DNA of 64,000 bases. It comes from Micromonospora inositola (GTDB lineage: Bacteria > Actinomycetota > Actinomycetes > Mycobacteriales > Micromonosporaceae). The stretch's first letter is position 1; every line of letters starts with the position of its first letter. Below the pieces are notes generated by a model, which saw only the letters and a list, made by a program, of their open reading frames with translations, was not told the origin of the DNA and made no database searches. The stretch spans positions 4,242,001 through 4,306,000 of the forward strand of contig NZ_LT607754.1 of the NCBI RefSeq assembly GCF_900090285.1. Direction: 5' to 3'. Below, in pieces: positions 35,783-47,339 of the stretch. Position numbers and translations under genes: made by a program.

Positions 35783-36214
35783 ATGAACGAGCAGCGCCGC
35801 CAGGTCCTGGAGATGCTGGCCGAGGACAAGATCACCGCGGACGAGGCCGAGCGGCTGATCGACGCCCTCGAACGAGAACAGCCCGAGTCGCCGCCGGGAG
35901 CCGCGCCCCGCCCGAAACCCCGACCCAAGTACCTGCGCGTGGTGGTGAACTCGGAGGACGACTCCGGCGGCGACGGGCCAAGCCGGGTCAACGTCCGGGT
36001 CCCGCTACAGCTGCTGCGCGCCGGGGTCCGGCTCACGAGCCTTATCCCTCCGCAGGCGCTCACCCAGGTGAACACGAAGCTGCACGAGTCGGGGGTACCG
36101 ATCGACCTCACCCAGCTCAAGCCGCAGCACATCGAGGAGCTCATCGAGCAGCTCGATGAGCTCACCGTCGACGTCGACCAGCCCGACGCCAAGGTGCAGG
36201 TGTTCTGCGAGTGA
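35783..36214 (+). CDS. SHOCT-like domain protein of the DUF2089 operon
   Basis: A 143-residue protein. The N-terminal helix pair RRQVLEMLAEDKITADEAERLIDALE is the SHOCT-like/DUF2089-C motif; a Pro-rich linker follows, then a strand-rich domain (YLRVVVNSED ... VNVRVPLQLLRAGVRLTSLIP) of the LiaF/YvlB type. ATG at 35783 is preferred to an ATG at 35762, as GGGGAG lies 7 bases before it. Such proteins usually work with membrane-stress sensors. The three genes together look like a small envelope-sensing operon, which is inference. Confidence 0.7.
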   Translation: MNEQRRQVLEMLAEDKITADEAERLIDALEREQPESPPGAAPRPKPRPKYLRVVVNSEDDSGGDGPSRVNVRVPLQLLRAGVRLTSLIPPQALTQVNTKLHESGVPIDLTQLKPQHIEELIEQLDELTVDVDQPDAKVQVFCE

Positions 36215-36783
36215 CACCGCCACAGCGCCGGACGCCCGCCCGGACCACTGGGTCGGGCGGCCGTCCGGCCGGCCGGCGGGCGCGGGCGGTCAACCCGTCA
36301 CGCGACGCAGCCGCAGTGTCCGATCAGGCCACCGCGCCCCTGCGCCCCGCCCGGTGACGAGACTCTGCAGCCGCCGCTTCTCGGCACAGGAACATCCTCA
36401 TCCGCGATGCGCGCGTTGAGCCCCGCTCCCGTAACGTCCGACTTTGCCGAGATGAGTATGTTGGCTGACGTCTACGGTGTGGGCCGCTTTGCGGGTTGTG
36501 GCGCTTATCCGGCTGACCGCCCGCGGCCAGACCTTTCATCCCGGAGCTGCCCGGTGCCGCTGCACGTCGAGCGTTTCGCCGATGAGTCGGCTCAGCGGGA
36601 AGGACAGCTCGGCTTCGAGGGCCGTTGCCGCGGCGGTGATGGCCGCTCATTCGGCTTCTGTTGTCGGTCAGCGCCTGGCCGAAATCCTCGCCGGTCACGT
36701 CGGCCAGTGTCCGGTCGGCCTGGCGCGAGGCGCGTAGCCGTGATCGCCCTCCGTGTCCGATGGCGTGCATCCCCCAGATCTTC
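36215..36783. other. Gene-poor stretch with a degenerate coding trace
   Basis: On the minus strand near 36545-36655 one frame reads AITAAATALEAELSFPLSRL, which is protein-like, but it is bounded by stops and has no start codon. It may be the residue of a lost gene. No other feature is supported. Confidence 0.3.
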
Positions 36784-39825
<3,042 letters not shown>

Positions 39826-39834
39826 GACGAGGCC

Positions 39835-40149
39835 ATGTATCTCGTTCACCTGTCGCACGCCGGCCCGCATTGGGATCTTGCGAGGCCGATGGAAGAACAG
39901 ACCGACTGGCTCGCCCACGCGTCGTACATGGACCTGCTGGCCGACGAAGGAATCATCGTATTGGGCGGTCCGCTCGACGACGTGCGTGTGGTGCTGGCTA
40001 TGGAGGCGGAGTCCGAGCAAGCCGTCCGGGCGGTACTCGGCCGGGATCCGTGGAGCGGCACCCACCTGCGGATCGACAGGATCGACCCGTGGACGATCCG
40101 CCTGGACGGCCGCCATTCCAGGGCTGGCCGGTCGAACACCCACTCGTAG
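39835..40149 (+). CDS. YciI-family protein
   Basis: A 104-residue YCII-fold protein starting MYLVHLSHAGPHWDLARPMEEQTDWLAHASYMDLLADEGIIVLGGPL, with the conserved H-x-x-Y/F and D pair (LAHASYMDLLADEG) of the active-site pocket. Such proteins may be small hydrolases or dehydrochlorinases, with roles mostly unproven. It follows the MFS gene by 9 bases and may be part of that operon. Confidence 0.8.
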   Translation: MYLVHLSHAGPHWDLARPMEEQTDWLAHASYMDLLADEGIIVLGGPLDDVRVVLAMEAESEQAVRAVLGRDPWSGTHLRIDRIDPWTIRLDGRHSRAGRSNTHS

Positions 40150-40303
40150 CCGTGAACCGCATGACCCCGTCAAGGTCGACCGGGTGGGCGAGGCCGAGCA
40201 AGGTAAGGCCCGCCCGCACACAGCCGCACGCGTGACCGCTCATGCCGATGAGCGTGCGTCACTATGCTGTCGTACCGGACCGCGATGTGGGGAGGCCTCT
40301 GAG

Positions 40304-40804
40304 GTGTCTGCGATCGCATCCCTGTACGTGCTCGATCGAGAGCGGGCGGTGGAACTGGCCGATCTGGCCGGCCGGACGTCGTGGTGGGCTCGCCTGACCC
40401 GTTCCAGCGCGGGCTTCGACCGGAACGCTGCATTCTTCGAGGTACTGGTTGAGCATGCACGCCCCGTGCGGCCTGGATACGAGTGGTCGGGAAACTGCAT
40501 GCTGGCGCTGCTGGCGTATCTGCAGCGCCGCGGCGTACGGCTGCGGCGCTCGGATCTCAAGGCCGAGTCGTCGGCCATCAACAGGGTCTATGGCGAGACA
40601 CTCCTTCTCACTTCCGTGCACAAGAAGTACCTGGACAAGCTCGCTCCCGAGGCGCATCGCGAAGACCAGATCCGGGCCTACTTCGAGAAGGAACGTCTCG
40701 GATTCGAGGAGGCCGGGATAGCGGCGATGGATGGCCTGGAACTGCTCCACGACGCGTTGTCCAGACTCCAACGGGACGAGGTTCTGCTTCTCAACGTTGG
40801 CTGA
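40304..40804 (+). CDS. Conserved hypothetical helical protein
   Basis: A 166-residue soluble protein of mostly alpha-helical pattern (YVLDRERAVELADLAGRTSWWARL, AFFEVLVEHARPVRPGYEWSGNCMLALLAYLQRRGV). The GTG start at 40304 has GGGGAGG 8 bases before it, a strong site. It has a cysteine and several Trp residues but no recognised motif. The first IS5-type element follows 66 bases after the stop, so the surrounding DNA may be unstable. I cannot assign a function. Confidence 0.5.
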   Translation: MSAIASLYVLDRERAVELADLAGRTSWWARLTRSSAGFDRNAAFFEVLVEHARPVRPGYEWSGNCMLALLAYLQRRGVRLRRSDLKAESSAINRVYGETLLLTSVHKKYLDKLAPEAHREDQIRAYFEKERLGFEEAGIAAMDGLELLHDALSRLQRDEVLLLNVG

Positions 40805-40870
40805 GGCTCGGCCGTGCTCGCGCAAGGAAACCATGGGCAACTCGCCTGACGTTGCAGCACTCCTCACTAA

Positions 40871-41900
40871 CGATCTCGTGCGCAATAGGACGGTCGTTGA
40901 CGGGAATCCACCGTAGGTGATGATCTTTTGGTGTCGATCCGGTGGGCTCGTCGTGTGTTCAGCCATCCCGCGTTCACGGGAATCTCCCGCCGGCATCTGC
41001 ACCTCCTGCGGGACGAGCTGCGGCTGGTGTGGCTGGCTGGGCGAGAGGGTCGGTTGCATGCCCGTCGCGGCGGCCACCGGCGGCGGGCTCCCGGTGCCGG
41101 TCGGCGGTTGACGCTTCGGTTCACGGACCGGCTGGTGATCACGTTGGCTCATCTGCGTTTGGGTGTGCCGCACGAAGCTCTGGCGGTGGCATTCAGGGTG
41201 GACCGTTCGACCGTGACCCGGGCGATCGGTCAGGTCCGGCCGTTACTGGCCGGTCGAGGATTCGCCCGCCCGAACGGAGTCCGCCTGCGGACTCTGGCCG
41301 ACGTGTTCGCCTACGCCGCTGCCGAAGGTGTGACGCTGCGGTTGGATGCCACAGAGATCCGCGTCCGCCGCCCTCGCGTCGGCCGGCCCGGCCGCAAGGC
41401 GTTCGTGTCCGGCAAGGTCAAGCAGAACACGATCAAGGCGACCGTCGTGGCCGATGAGTACGGGGCGACGCTGTGGTGCGGCGGACACCGGCCAGGCCGG
41501 ATGCACGACACCACCGCCGCCCGCGTCGAGGGCATTGATGCCCTGCTGGACGCCTACCCGCAGGTGACAGTGCTGGTCGACGCCGGCTACCAAGGTCTGG
41601 CCAAGACCCACCCCGGCCAGGTCGTAGCTCCGCCGCTGAAGCTACGCCCCGGCGCACCACCGGCACGTCAGACCGCGTGGGAAGCCGAACGCAGACAGCA
41701 GTCATCACAACGGATTCCCGTCGAGCACGCCATCGCCGAACTGAAGTGGTGGCGGCAACTCCAACGCTTCACCGGCCGCCGTGAACTGTTGCCCGAGACC
41801 ATCGACGCCGTCGCCGGGCTGGTGTCCGACCGGATGATCACCTGGTAGCTGAAGACGAATCACCGCAGCTCACGGCCCTACCCAATTGCGCACGACATCG
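40871..41900 (+). mobile_element. Complete IS5-type insertion sequence, element A
   Basis: The 1030-bp element has 19-bp terminal inverted repeats, CGATCTCGTGCGCAATAGG at the left and CGATGTCGTGCGCAATTGG read inward from the right (2 mismatches). It is flanked by the direct repeat TAA (40868-40870 and 41901-41903). One intact transposase lies inside. The right TAA also serves as the left flank of element B. Confidence 0.85.
40931..41848 (+). CDS. IS5-family transposase, element A
   Basis: A 305-residue DDE transposase with an N-terminal helix-turn-helix (LVITLAHLRLGVPHEALAVAFRVDRSTVTRAIGQVRPLL) and catalytic residues in RLDATEIRV (Asp), VLVDAGYQGL (Asp) and EHAIAELKWWRQLQRF (Glu). Start is GTG at 40931, or a TTG 3 bases upstream. 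Frame and motifs are uninterrupted, so the element could still move. Confidence 0.88.
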   Translation: MSIRWARRVFSHPAFTGISRRHLHLLRDELRLVWLAGREGRLHARRGGHRRRAPGAGRRLTLRFTDRLVITLAHLRLGVPHEALAVAFRVDRSTVTRAIGQVRPLLAGRGFARPNGVRLRTLADVFAYAAAEGVTLRLDATEIRVRRPRVGRPGRKAFVSGKVKQNTIKATVVADEYGATLWCGGHRPGRMHDTTAARVEGIDALLDAYPQVTVLVDAGYQGLAKTHPGQVVAPPLKLRPGAPPARQTAWEAERRQQSSQRIPVEHAIAELKWWRQLQRFTGRRELLPETIDAVAGLVSDRMITW

Positions 41901-41903
41901 TAA

Positions 41904-42774
41904 GGACGCGTCTCATTTGGTGAGGCGGCGGTAGCAGATCAGGGTGCTGGCGATCGTGGCAAAGGCTTCGAAGTGATCGCCCTTGCGGTCATAGCGGCGA
42001 ACGAGGCGCCGGTAGCGCATCAGCCAGGACATGCAGGCTTCAACGACCCAGCGGTGCCGGCCCAGACGCGTGGAGGACTCGATGCCCTTACGGGCGATGC
42101 GTACCTTGATCCCCCGTCGCCGGACCTCGCGGCGCAGCTCGCGGGCGTCGTACGCCTTGTCGGCGTGCAACTTGTCTGGCCGCCACCGGCGGCGCCCGTT
42201 GGGTGTGCGGATCGCCGGGACGCTGTCGAGCATGGGCAGCAGCAGTTGGCTGTCGTGGACGTTCGCGGCGGTGACCAGCACGGCCAGGGGCAGCCCCTTC
42301 CGGTCGCAGATGACGTGGAGTTTGCTGCCTGGTTTGCCGCGGTCGACCGGGTTTGGGCCAGTCAGATCGCCCCTTTTTCCGCCCGCACACTGATCGAGTC
42401 GACCACCGCCCTCGACCAGTCGATCCGCCGGTCGGCGCCGAGCCGGTCCAGGGTCGCCTCGTGCAGCCGGAGCCAGAACCCGGCCGCGGTCCACTCGGTG
42501 AACCTGCGGTGCGCGGTGGCCCTGGTGACACCGAACGACGCCTCAGGCAGCTTCCACCAGGAACAACCCGCCTGGGTCACGTACACGATCGCGGCCAGCA
42601 CCGCCCGGTCATCCACCCGCCGGCGACCACCACCCTGCCGACGAACCGGCGCGGGCGGGATCAACGGCGCCGCTATCTCCCAGAGATCATCCGGCGCCCA
42701 GGTGCGGATCATGGCCTCGTCCACGGGAGCAAATCATGCCCCCAGGCCAACGACCATCCAAATGAGACGCGCCC
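41904..42774 (-). mobile_element. Complete IS5-type (IS427-like) insertion sequence, element B
   Basis: The 871-bp element has 17-bp terminal inverted repeats, GGACGCGTCTCATTTGG and, read inward, GGGCGCGTCTCATTTGG (one mismatch). It is flanked by TAA on both sides (41901-41903 and 42775-42777). Its left TAA is the right TAA of element A, so the two were inserted next to each other. Confidence 0.85.
41913..42724 (-). CDS. IS5-family transposase, element B, two overlapping frames (programmed -1 frameshift)
   Basis: Frame A (42362-42724, 120 residues: DDLWEIAAPLIPP, TAHRRFTEWTAAGFWLRLH, AVVDSISVRAEKG) and frame B (41913-42494, DLTGPNPVDRGKPGSKLHVICDRKGLPLAV, HADKAYDARELRREV, VVEACMSWLMRYRRLVRRYD) overlap around an AAAAAGGGG run at 42368-42376 on the minus strand, where a -1 slip joins them into one ~270-residue DDE protein. 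The fused sequence keeps the Asp, Asp and Glu residues. This A-run arrangement is normal for the IS427 group, so it reads as working regulation rather than a mutation. Confidence 0.8.
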
Positions 42775-43296
42775 TAAGAAGCACGTGTACTGATTTGCCG
42801 CAGTCCGGGCGCTGACCTTCGTCGGTGAGCAACCGGATCTGCCGAATTGAGTGCGCGGCACATGGTTGGTGATCATGGCCGCAGTACTGTGCGCCCGTCA
42901 GCGACTATGAGTGGGTGACCGGACGATTGGAGAGGTTTGCTTCCTTGGGCTTGGCGCTCGCGGCGATCTCGACGTGGGGCGTGCTGGCGGCGCACGATGC
43001 GACCGATCCCGCGTCATGGTCACGAGATGCGCGCGTGGCAACGATCGTGCTGGCTACATCGGTGGCCAACACGTCGGTTCCACATGATGAGTCGCACTCC
43101 GCCGAGTATTCGGTGGGGTTGACGTGACGGAGCAGTGGTCCTTTTGCGTCGCAGCCCCGCCGGCTGTCAGCCGAACAGAGGAAGGTCAACGGCAACCACG
43201 TCCATGGCCGTCGGCGTTGTGGCAGCGTCACCCAAGAGAGGGCGTGACGGAAGTGGCACTCCAGTGCCGTGATCTGCGGTGAGAGGGGATCCCCAC
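42775..43296. other. Gap right of the IS pair, with one doubtful small frame
   Basis: A plus frame at 42915-43127 would give a 70-residue protein with one hydrophobic helix (GLALAAISTWGVLAA); it has a GTG start but no homology, so it is not called. The dispersed motif copy at 42835 lies here. The rest holds no gene. Confidence 0.3.
42835..42845 (+). repeat. Dispersed intergenic motif, imperfect copy (GGATCTGCCGA)
   Basis: One mismatch to the other copies; followed by ATTGAGTGCGCGGCAC, which keeps the GCGCGGC of the consensus. Confidence 0.4.
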
Positions 43297-44265
43297 ATGA
43301 GCGCATCGTCCACCGGCCTGTTCGCCGCGGAGGGCCCCGGCTCCGTCTCGCAGGCTCCGAACCTGCCGGACGGGTTCACGGACACGTTCACCAGCCGGTA
43401 CGTCGGCGCCGGGGCAGTGCGCCTGCACGCGGTCATCGGAGGCGACGGGCCGCCGCTGCTGCTGGTACACGGCTGGCCCCAGACCTGGTACGCATGGCGG
43501 CTGATGATGCCGGCGCTGGCCGAGAACTTCGAGGTGATCGCGGTCGATCAGCGTGGTGTGGGGCTGTCCGACAAGCCCCGGGACGGCTACGACACCGCAA
43601 CCGTCGCAAACGACCTTGTGGCGTTGATGGACGCGCTCGGCCACCAGCGGTTCGCCATGGTCGGCTGCGACACCGGACTGCTCATCGGCTACGCCCTGGC
43701 CGCTGATCACCCCGACCGGGTCGACCGCCTGGCCCTCGGGGAAGCCCCTCTTCCGGGCGTGTCTCCCACGCCGCCACTGTTCCTTCCCGCGCCGCTCAAC
43801 GAACGCCTGTGGCACATCCCGTTCAACGCACTTCCAGAGGTCAACGAGAAGCTCGTCAGCGGGCGGGAGGACATCTTCTTAGGCGCGAAGTTTTCGGCCG
43901 CGGCTGGAAAGAAGATGCTGTCCACCGACGCCGTCAAGTACTACGTCGACCTCCTCGCGGCCGACCCGGAGGCGCTGCGCGGCAGCTTCGAGCTCTACCG
44001 CGCTTTCCCGGTGAGCCAGGCGCAGAACGAGCAGCGCAAGACCCGGCGGCTGACGATGCCCGTCCTGGCGATCGGCGGAGCGGAAAGCTTCGGCGAACAG
44101 GTCGGCAAGTGGATGGACCTCGTCGCGGACGACGTGCAAACCGTGGTCCTGCCCGACTGCGCACACTGGGTCGCCGAGCAGGCTCCGGACGCGATGCTCG
44201 CCGCCCTGATCGGGTTCCTGGCCCCGTACCGGGACGGGTGGATCGCGGCCCGCAATCCGCGCTGA
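43297..44265 (+). CDS. Alpha/beta hydrolase, epoxide hydrolase-like
   Basis: A 322-residue alpha/beta-hydrolase. The oxyanion loop is HGWPQTWYAWR (with PPLLLVHGWP) and the nucleophile position is G-C-D-T-G in AMVGCDTGLL; the Asp is typical of epoxide hydrolases and haloalkane dehalogenases. The catalytic His sits in LPDCAHWVAEQAP near the C-terminus. ATG at 43297 follows GAGAGGGG. The substrate is not resolved; no companion genes are adjacent. Confidence 0.85.
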   Translation: MSASSTGLFAAEGPGSVSQAPNLPDGFTDTFTSRYVGAGAVRLHAVIGGDGPPLLLVHGWPQTWYAWRLMMPALAENFEVIAVDQRGVGLSDKPRDGYDTATVANDLVALMDALGHQRFAMVGCDTGLLIGYALAADHPDRVDRLALGEAPLPGVSPTPPLFLPAPLNERLWHIPFNALPEVNEKLVSGREDIFLGAKFSAAAGKKMLSTDAVKYYVDLLAADPEALRGSFELYRAFPVSQAQNEQRKTRRLTMPVLAIGGAESFGEQVGKWMDLVADDVQTVVLPDCAHWVAEQAPDAMLAALIGFLAPYRDGWIAARNPR

Positions 44266-44385
44266 GCCTGTCGGGTGCGGTCCGGGAAGCGCGTCGCTTG
44301 CTCGGCGGAGGTCGCCGGCCGATGCACAAGTTACCTCGCGGGGCGGGCGGGTCGGCTCTTATGGCTCTCCTGAGCACAAACGAAC

Positions 44386-44396
44386 GGATCTGCCGC
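44386..44396 (+). repeat. Dispersed intergenic motif GGATCTGCCGC (copy b)
   Basis: Lies in the 266-base gap 44266-44531, followed by CGACCGGGCGCGGC. Confidence 0.55.
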
Positions 44397-44531
44397 CGAC
44401 CGGGCGCGGCCTGCTGATCGGTCTGTCAGTGTCCGTGGCCGCTGATCGGGGCGCTGCCGAATCTTGCGTGGAGCATCCGGTGTCCTTGCAGCCCCGGCCA
44501 CGAATCGCCCGGGACGTCTAGGATGGTCTCG

Positions 44532-45119
44532 ATGACCATTCCCGGAACGCGACCCGACGACGTCCCAACCGACGGAGCCCGGGTCGCAGAAGCCCTGCGG
44601 CTGCTCTCCGGCGTGCCGGTCGGACTCGATGTCGCCGTCAAGCGGCTCAGCCGTGGCAGCGGTGTCTACGCCTGGTGGGCTGGTCCTTCGATCTTTCCCG
44701 ACCTCCCCGGGCCGCCGAATGAAAGCGTCCCGTCGCTACGGCTGCTGTATCTCGGACGGGCGACCAGCCTGCGGGGCCGGATCCTGCGCAACCATCTGAG
44801 GCGTTCGGGCAGCTCGACTCTGCGCCGTACATTGGCCGGGCTTCTTGTGCCCGAGGGATACCGAACGACCTGGACCGATCGTGTTGTCCTGGTCCCTGAG
44901 GATGAGGCGCGGCTGACCGCGTGGATGTACGCGCACCTGCGCTTGACCTGGGCGGAGGATGCGGAGCCGGCGACCATCGAGGCCGAACTTGTCCGGCGTG
45001 TGCACCCGCCGCTCAACGTACACGGCGTCGACCCCGAGCACATCCAGGCGGCCGTGGTCGCCGCCAAGAACTCATACAACGCCAGCAGCCGCCCGGTCGA
45101 GTCCTCGCGAACGCCGTAA
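44532..45119 (+). CDS. GIY-YIG nuclease-family protein
   Basis: A 195-residue protein built on the GIY-YIG fold: GVYAWWAGPSIFPDLPG (first motif), LRLLYLGRATSLRGRI (Y-L-G in place of Y-I-G, with the Arg), and the later Glu in EAELVRR and Asn in HPPLNVH. The spacing suits a metal-dependent nuclease. Two ATGs compete; 44532 is favoured because AGGATGG lies just upstream, 44523 is the alternative. The biological DNA target is unknown; such proteins occur in repair, restriction and homing contexts. Confidence 0.7.
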   Translation: MTIPGTRPDDVPTDGARVAEALRLLSGVPVGLDVAVKRLSRGSGVYAWWAGPSIFPDLPGPPNESVPSLRLLYLGRATSLRGRILRNHLRRSGSSTLRRTLAGLLVPEGYRTTWTDRVVLVPEDEARLTAWMYAHLRLTWAEDAEPATIEAELVRRVHPPLNVHGVDPEHIQAAVVAAKNSYNASSRPVESSRTP

Positions 45120-45243
45120 CCGTTTGCCCGGCACGCGTACGGGTACCGGTGCGCGCTCATGCCGCGAGTCGCGCGGTCATGCCGGTGACTGAGCGGCGGT
45201 GACACAAGTGGCTGGGAGTGAGCGACCCCGCGCTGGGCCGCGG

Positions 45244-46002
45244 TCAGGCGCGAGCCCGCACGCACCAGGCTGAAGCAGCGATCTCGAACGGTGGCGGTGG
45301 CAGGAGCCGCACACATCGGCTGCGCAGGCAATCGCGTTGCGCCTCGTCCAACCGCGCGACATAGGCACCGGCCGGTCCGACGCCGAGCGTAAACGGCTCC
45401 CACCAGTCGTCCAATGTGGCGAACCGGACAGTGACGGTCAGCGACATGGGCTCGATGTCCGTCAGTCGTGCTGCTTCGCAAAGCTCGGCCAGGTGACCTT
45501 CGCGAGCCCCAGCCAGCTCCGACTCGTCGCGCACATGTGGATCGATGTCGTGCACAGCCCGCCAGAACGTGGCATGCGGACCGCTGCCTCCAGCGTGATC
45601 CCACACGCAGGCGGCGACCAAGCCGCCGGGACGGGTGACCCGGGTCATCTCCGACAGCCCGGACACCGGATCGGCCATGAAGTGCACGACCAACTGGGCG
45701 AGGGCGAGGTCGAAGCTGTCGTCAGGAAAAGGAAGACGTTCAGCCACGGCCGAGCGCACGTCGACCCCGGGCAAGCGCACGCGGACGGCTGCAACGAACG
45801 AGGCGGATGGGTCGACCGCCGAGACGGCGTCTGCGCCCAGACGGTCCACCAGCTGTGCGGTCAGTCCTCCCGGTCCGCATCCGACGTCTAGCGCCCGCTG
45901 GCCCGCCTGTACCTGGGCCAGTTCCGCGAACCGCGCGGCCAACGGCTCGGAGAACCGACCCATGAACCGGTCATAGGCGTCTGCAGTGACGTTGAAGGTC
46001 AT
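45244..46002 (-). CDS. Class I SAM-dependent methyltransferase
   Basis: A 252-residue methyltransferase. Motif I is ALDVGCGPGGLTAQL, with the acidic residue of SAVDPSASFV after it, and SFDLALAQLVVHFMADP and VTRPGGLVAACVWD mark the following strands of the fold. ATG at 46002 (MTFNVTADAYDRFMGRFS) starts the conserved region. Such proteins methylate small molecules or quinones, and the acceptor is unknown here. Confidence 0.82.
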   Translation of the reverse strand: MTFNVTADAYDRFMGRFSEPLAARFAELAQVQAGQRALDVGCGPGGLTAQLVDRLGADAVSAVDPSASFVAAVRVRLPGVDVRSAVAERLPFPDDSFDLALAQLVVHFMADPVSGLSEMTRVTRPGGLVAACVWDHAGGSGPHATFWRAVHDIDPHVRDESELAGAREGHLAELCEAARLTDIEPMSLTVTVRFATLDDWWEPFTLGVGPAGAYVARLDEAQRDCLRSRCVRLLPPPPFEIAASAWCVRARA

Positions 46003-46295
46003 GACTGAGAAAGTATGCCCCACGGGCGCGGACCGAGGGCCGATCAAGCGCCGGCGTGGCTACAGCCCGCGGTAGGACATCCGCACATGCCGCCGATCGG
46101 GCGTCACGGTCCGTCAGGAGTGGTTTGGCATCGAAGACCCGACCGTGCCGAGATCCGTGCATTTGATCATGTCGCGGCACCGTGCCGTGATGCCGCGTTG
46201 TGTTCCTGGGATCAGGAACCATGGATGCCCCGAGGCGTCTGCGGAAGCGCCGGACCTCCCGGAGAGCAGATTGAGTAGCCGTAGGCTCTGCGGTC

Positions 46296-46640
46296 ATGCA
46301 CAGCACCCTGACCGAGCACGCCCGGTGTCTCTACGGCGACGAGTACCGGCCTGCGTCGCAGTGTGGTCCGGACCACCATGAGCACTACTTCGTCGAAGAG
46401 CTGACCTTCGCGGACGTGGATGCCATCCTCGCGATGCTGCGGGAACTCTGCCCGAACCTGGTCGACGGCCTTCTGCCGGTCTGGGTCCGCAATCTCGCTT
46501 ACCGGCTTGTGCTCCTGCAGCGGCCGAACGAGCCGGCGCTCATGCGCGAGGCGGCCGACAGCCTGTACATGCACGGTCCCGATTGGAACGACATTGCGGC
46601 AGAGCTGCGCCGCCAGGCCGACGCACTGGAAAGCCGCTGA
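46296..46640 (+). CDS. Conserved hypothetical protein
   Basis: A 114-residue helical protein (YFVEELTFADVDAILAMLRELCPNLVDGLLPVWVRNLAYRLVLL). It has no signal peptide and no recognised family. The frame is intact and codon use matches its neighbours. It runs convergent to the next small gene, at 46715-47065, but I cannot show that the two interact. Confidence 0.45.
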   Translation: MHSTLTEHARCLYGDEYRPASQCGPDHHEHYFVEELTFADVDAILAMLRELCPNLVDGLLPVWVRNLAYRLVLLQRPNEPALMREAADSLYMHGPDWNDIAAELRRQADALESR

Positions 46641-46692
46641 TTGTGACAGGTGATGTATGTCTGAGGGGGCGCCTGACCGAGGTCAGGTGCAC

Positions 46693-46703
46693 GGATCTGC
46701 CGC
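46693..46703 (+). repeat. Dispersed intergenic motif GGATCTGCCGC (copy c)
   Basis: In the 74-base gap between two convergent small genes, preceded by GTGCAC. Confidence 0.5.
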
Positions 46704-46714
46704 CGTGCGGAGTG

Positions 46715-47065
46715 TCAGGCTGGCGTTCCCGGCCACTGGGCAACGACTGCGGCGGCGGGAATCCTGTCGTCGACGAGCAGATCGATCAGGTCATTGAGGA
46801 GTGCTTCGAGATCGCTGCGGCCAGCAAGCTCGTAGTGTTTGTTGACCACCCTGTCGTCGGCCAAGCGGACCGTTGCCAGCTCTGCCTCGCCGGTGCCCCA
46901 GATCATGATCTCAGCAAGCCACGCCGAAGACTCGAGCTCGGTGCTCACGACGGGCTTGCCGTGATTCGGTTCGACCGAGCGCGTGTGCCAGCGCATCTCC
47001 AGCCGCGCCCAGGTCTCGGCTCGGGCCGAGACAGCAGCCGAGAGCGCCTCGAGAGGAAACGGCAC
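46715..47065 (-). CDS. Conserved hypothetical small protein
   Basis: A 116-residue protein, GTG start at 47065 (VPFPLEALSAAVSARAETWARLEM). It has an immunity-like alternation of strands and helices (AEIMIWGTGEAELATVRLADDRVV) and ends in an Ala/Pro tail. No family recognised. It faces the previous gene tail to tail. Confidence 0.4.
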   Translation of the reverse strand: MPFPLEALSAAVSARAETWARLEMRWHTRSVEPNHGKPVVSTELESSAWLAEIMIWGTGEAELATVRLADDRVVNKHYELAGRSDLEALLNDLIDLLVDDRIPAAAVVAQWPGTPA

Positions 47066-47110
47066 GCCCGCGACTATTGCACGCCTCTCACCGGTAGCCG
47101 GCCGACATCC

Positions 47111-47121
47111 GGATCTGCCGC
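47111..47121 (+). repeat. Dispersed intergenic motif GGATCTGCCGC (copy d)
   Basis: Preceded by CATCC and followed by GATCCGCGCGGCG, in the 274-base gap before the dehydrogenase gene. Confidence 0.55.
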
Positions 47122-47339
47122 GATCCGCGCGGCGAATCGCCAACCGGAGTTGCCGAATAGCGTGTGCGACTACTCGCTGATCAGATTCGCGAGACCGCGG
47201 GCCGCGAACTTCCGCACCCCCTCGTCAGGGTCGGGAAGCAGTCCGCAATGTTGGTTCGGCTGCCAGCCGCCTTCGAGCGGACCACCAGGGACGACGCGGC
47301 GCCGTACCCGACGGTGCCGCGCCACCGTCCCCGCGCGGA

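Noticed and set aside
46296..47065. Toxin-antitoxin pair from two small convergent unknown genes
   Set aside because: They face tail to tail and are not a tight same-strand pair, and neither resembles a known toxin or antitoxin.
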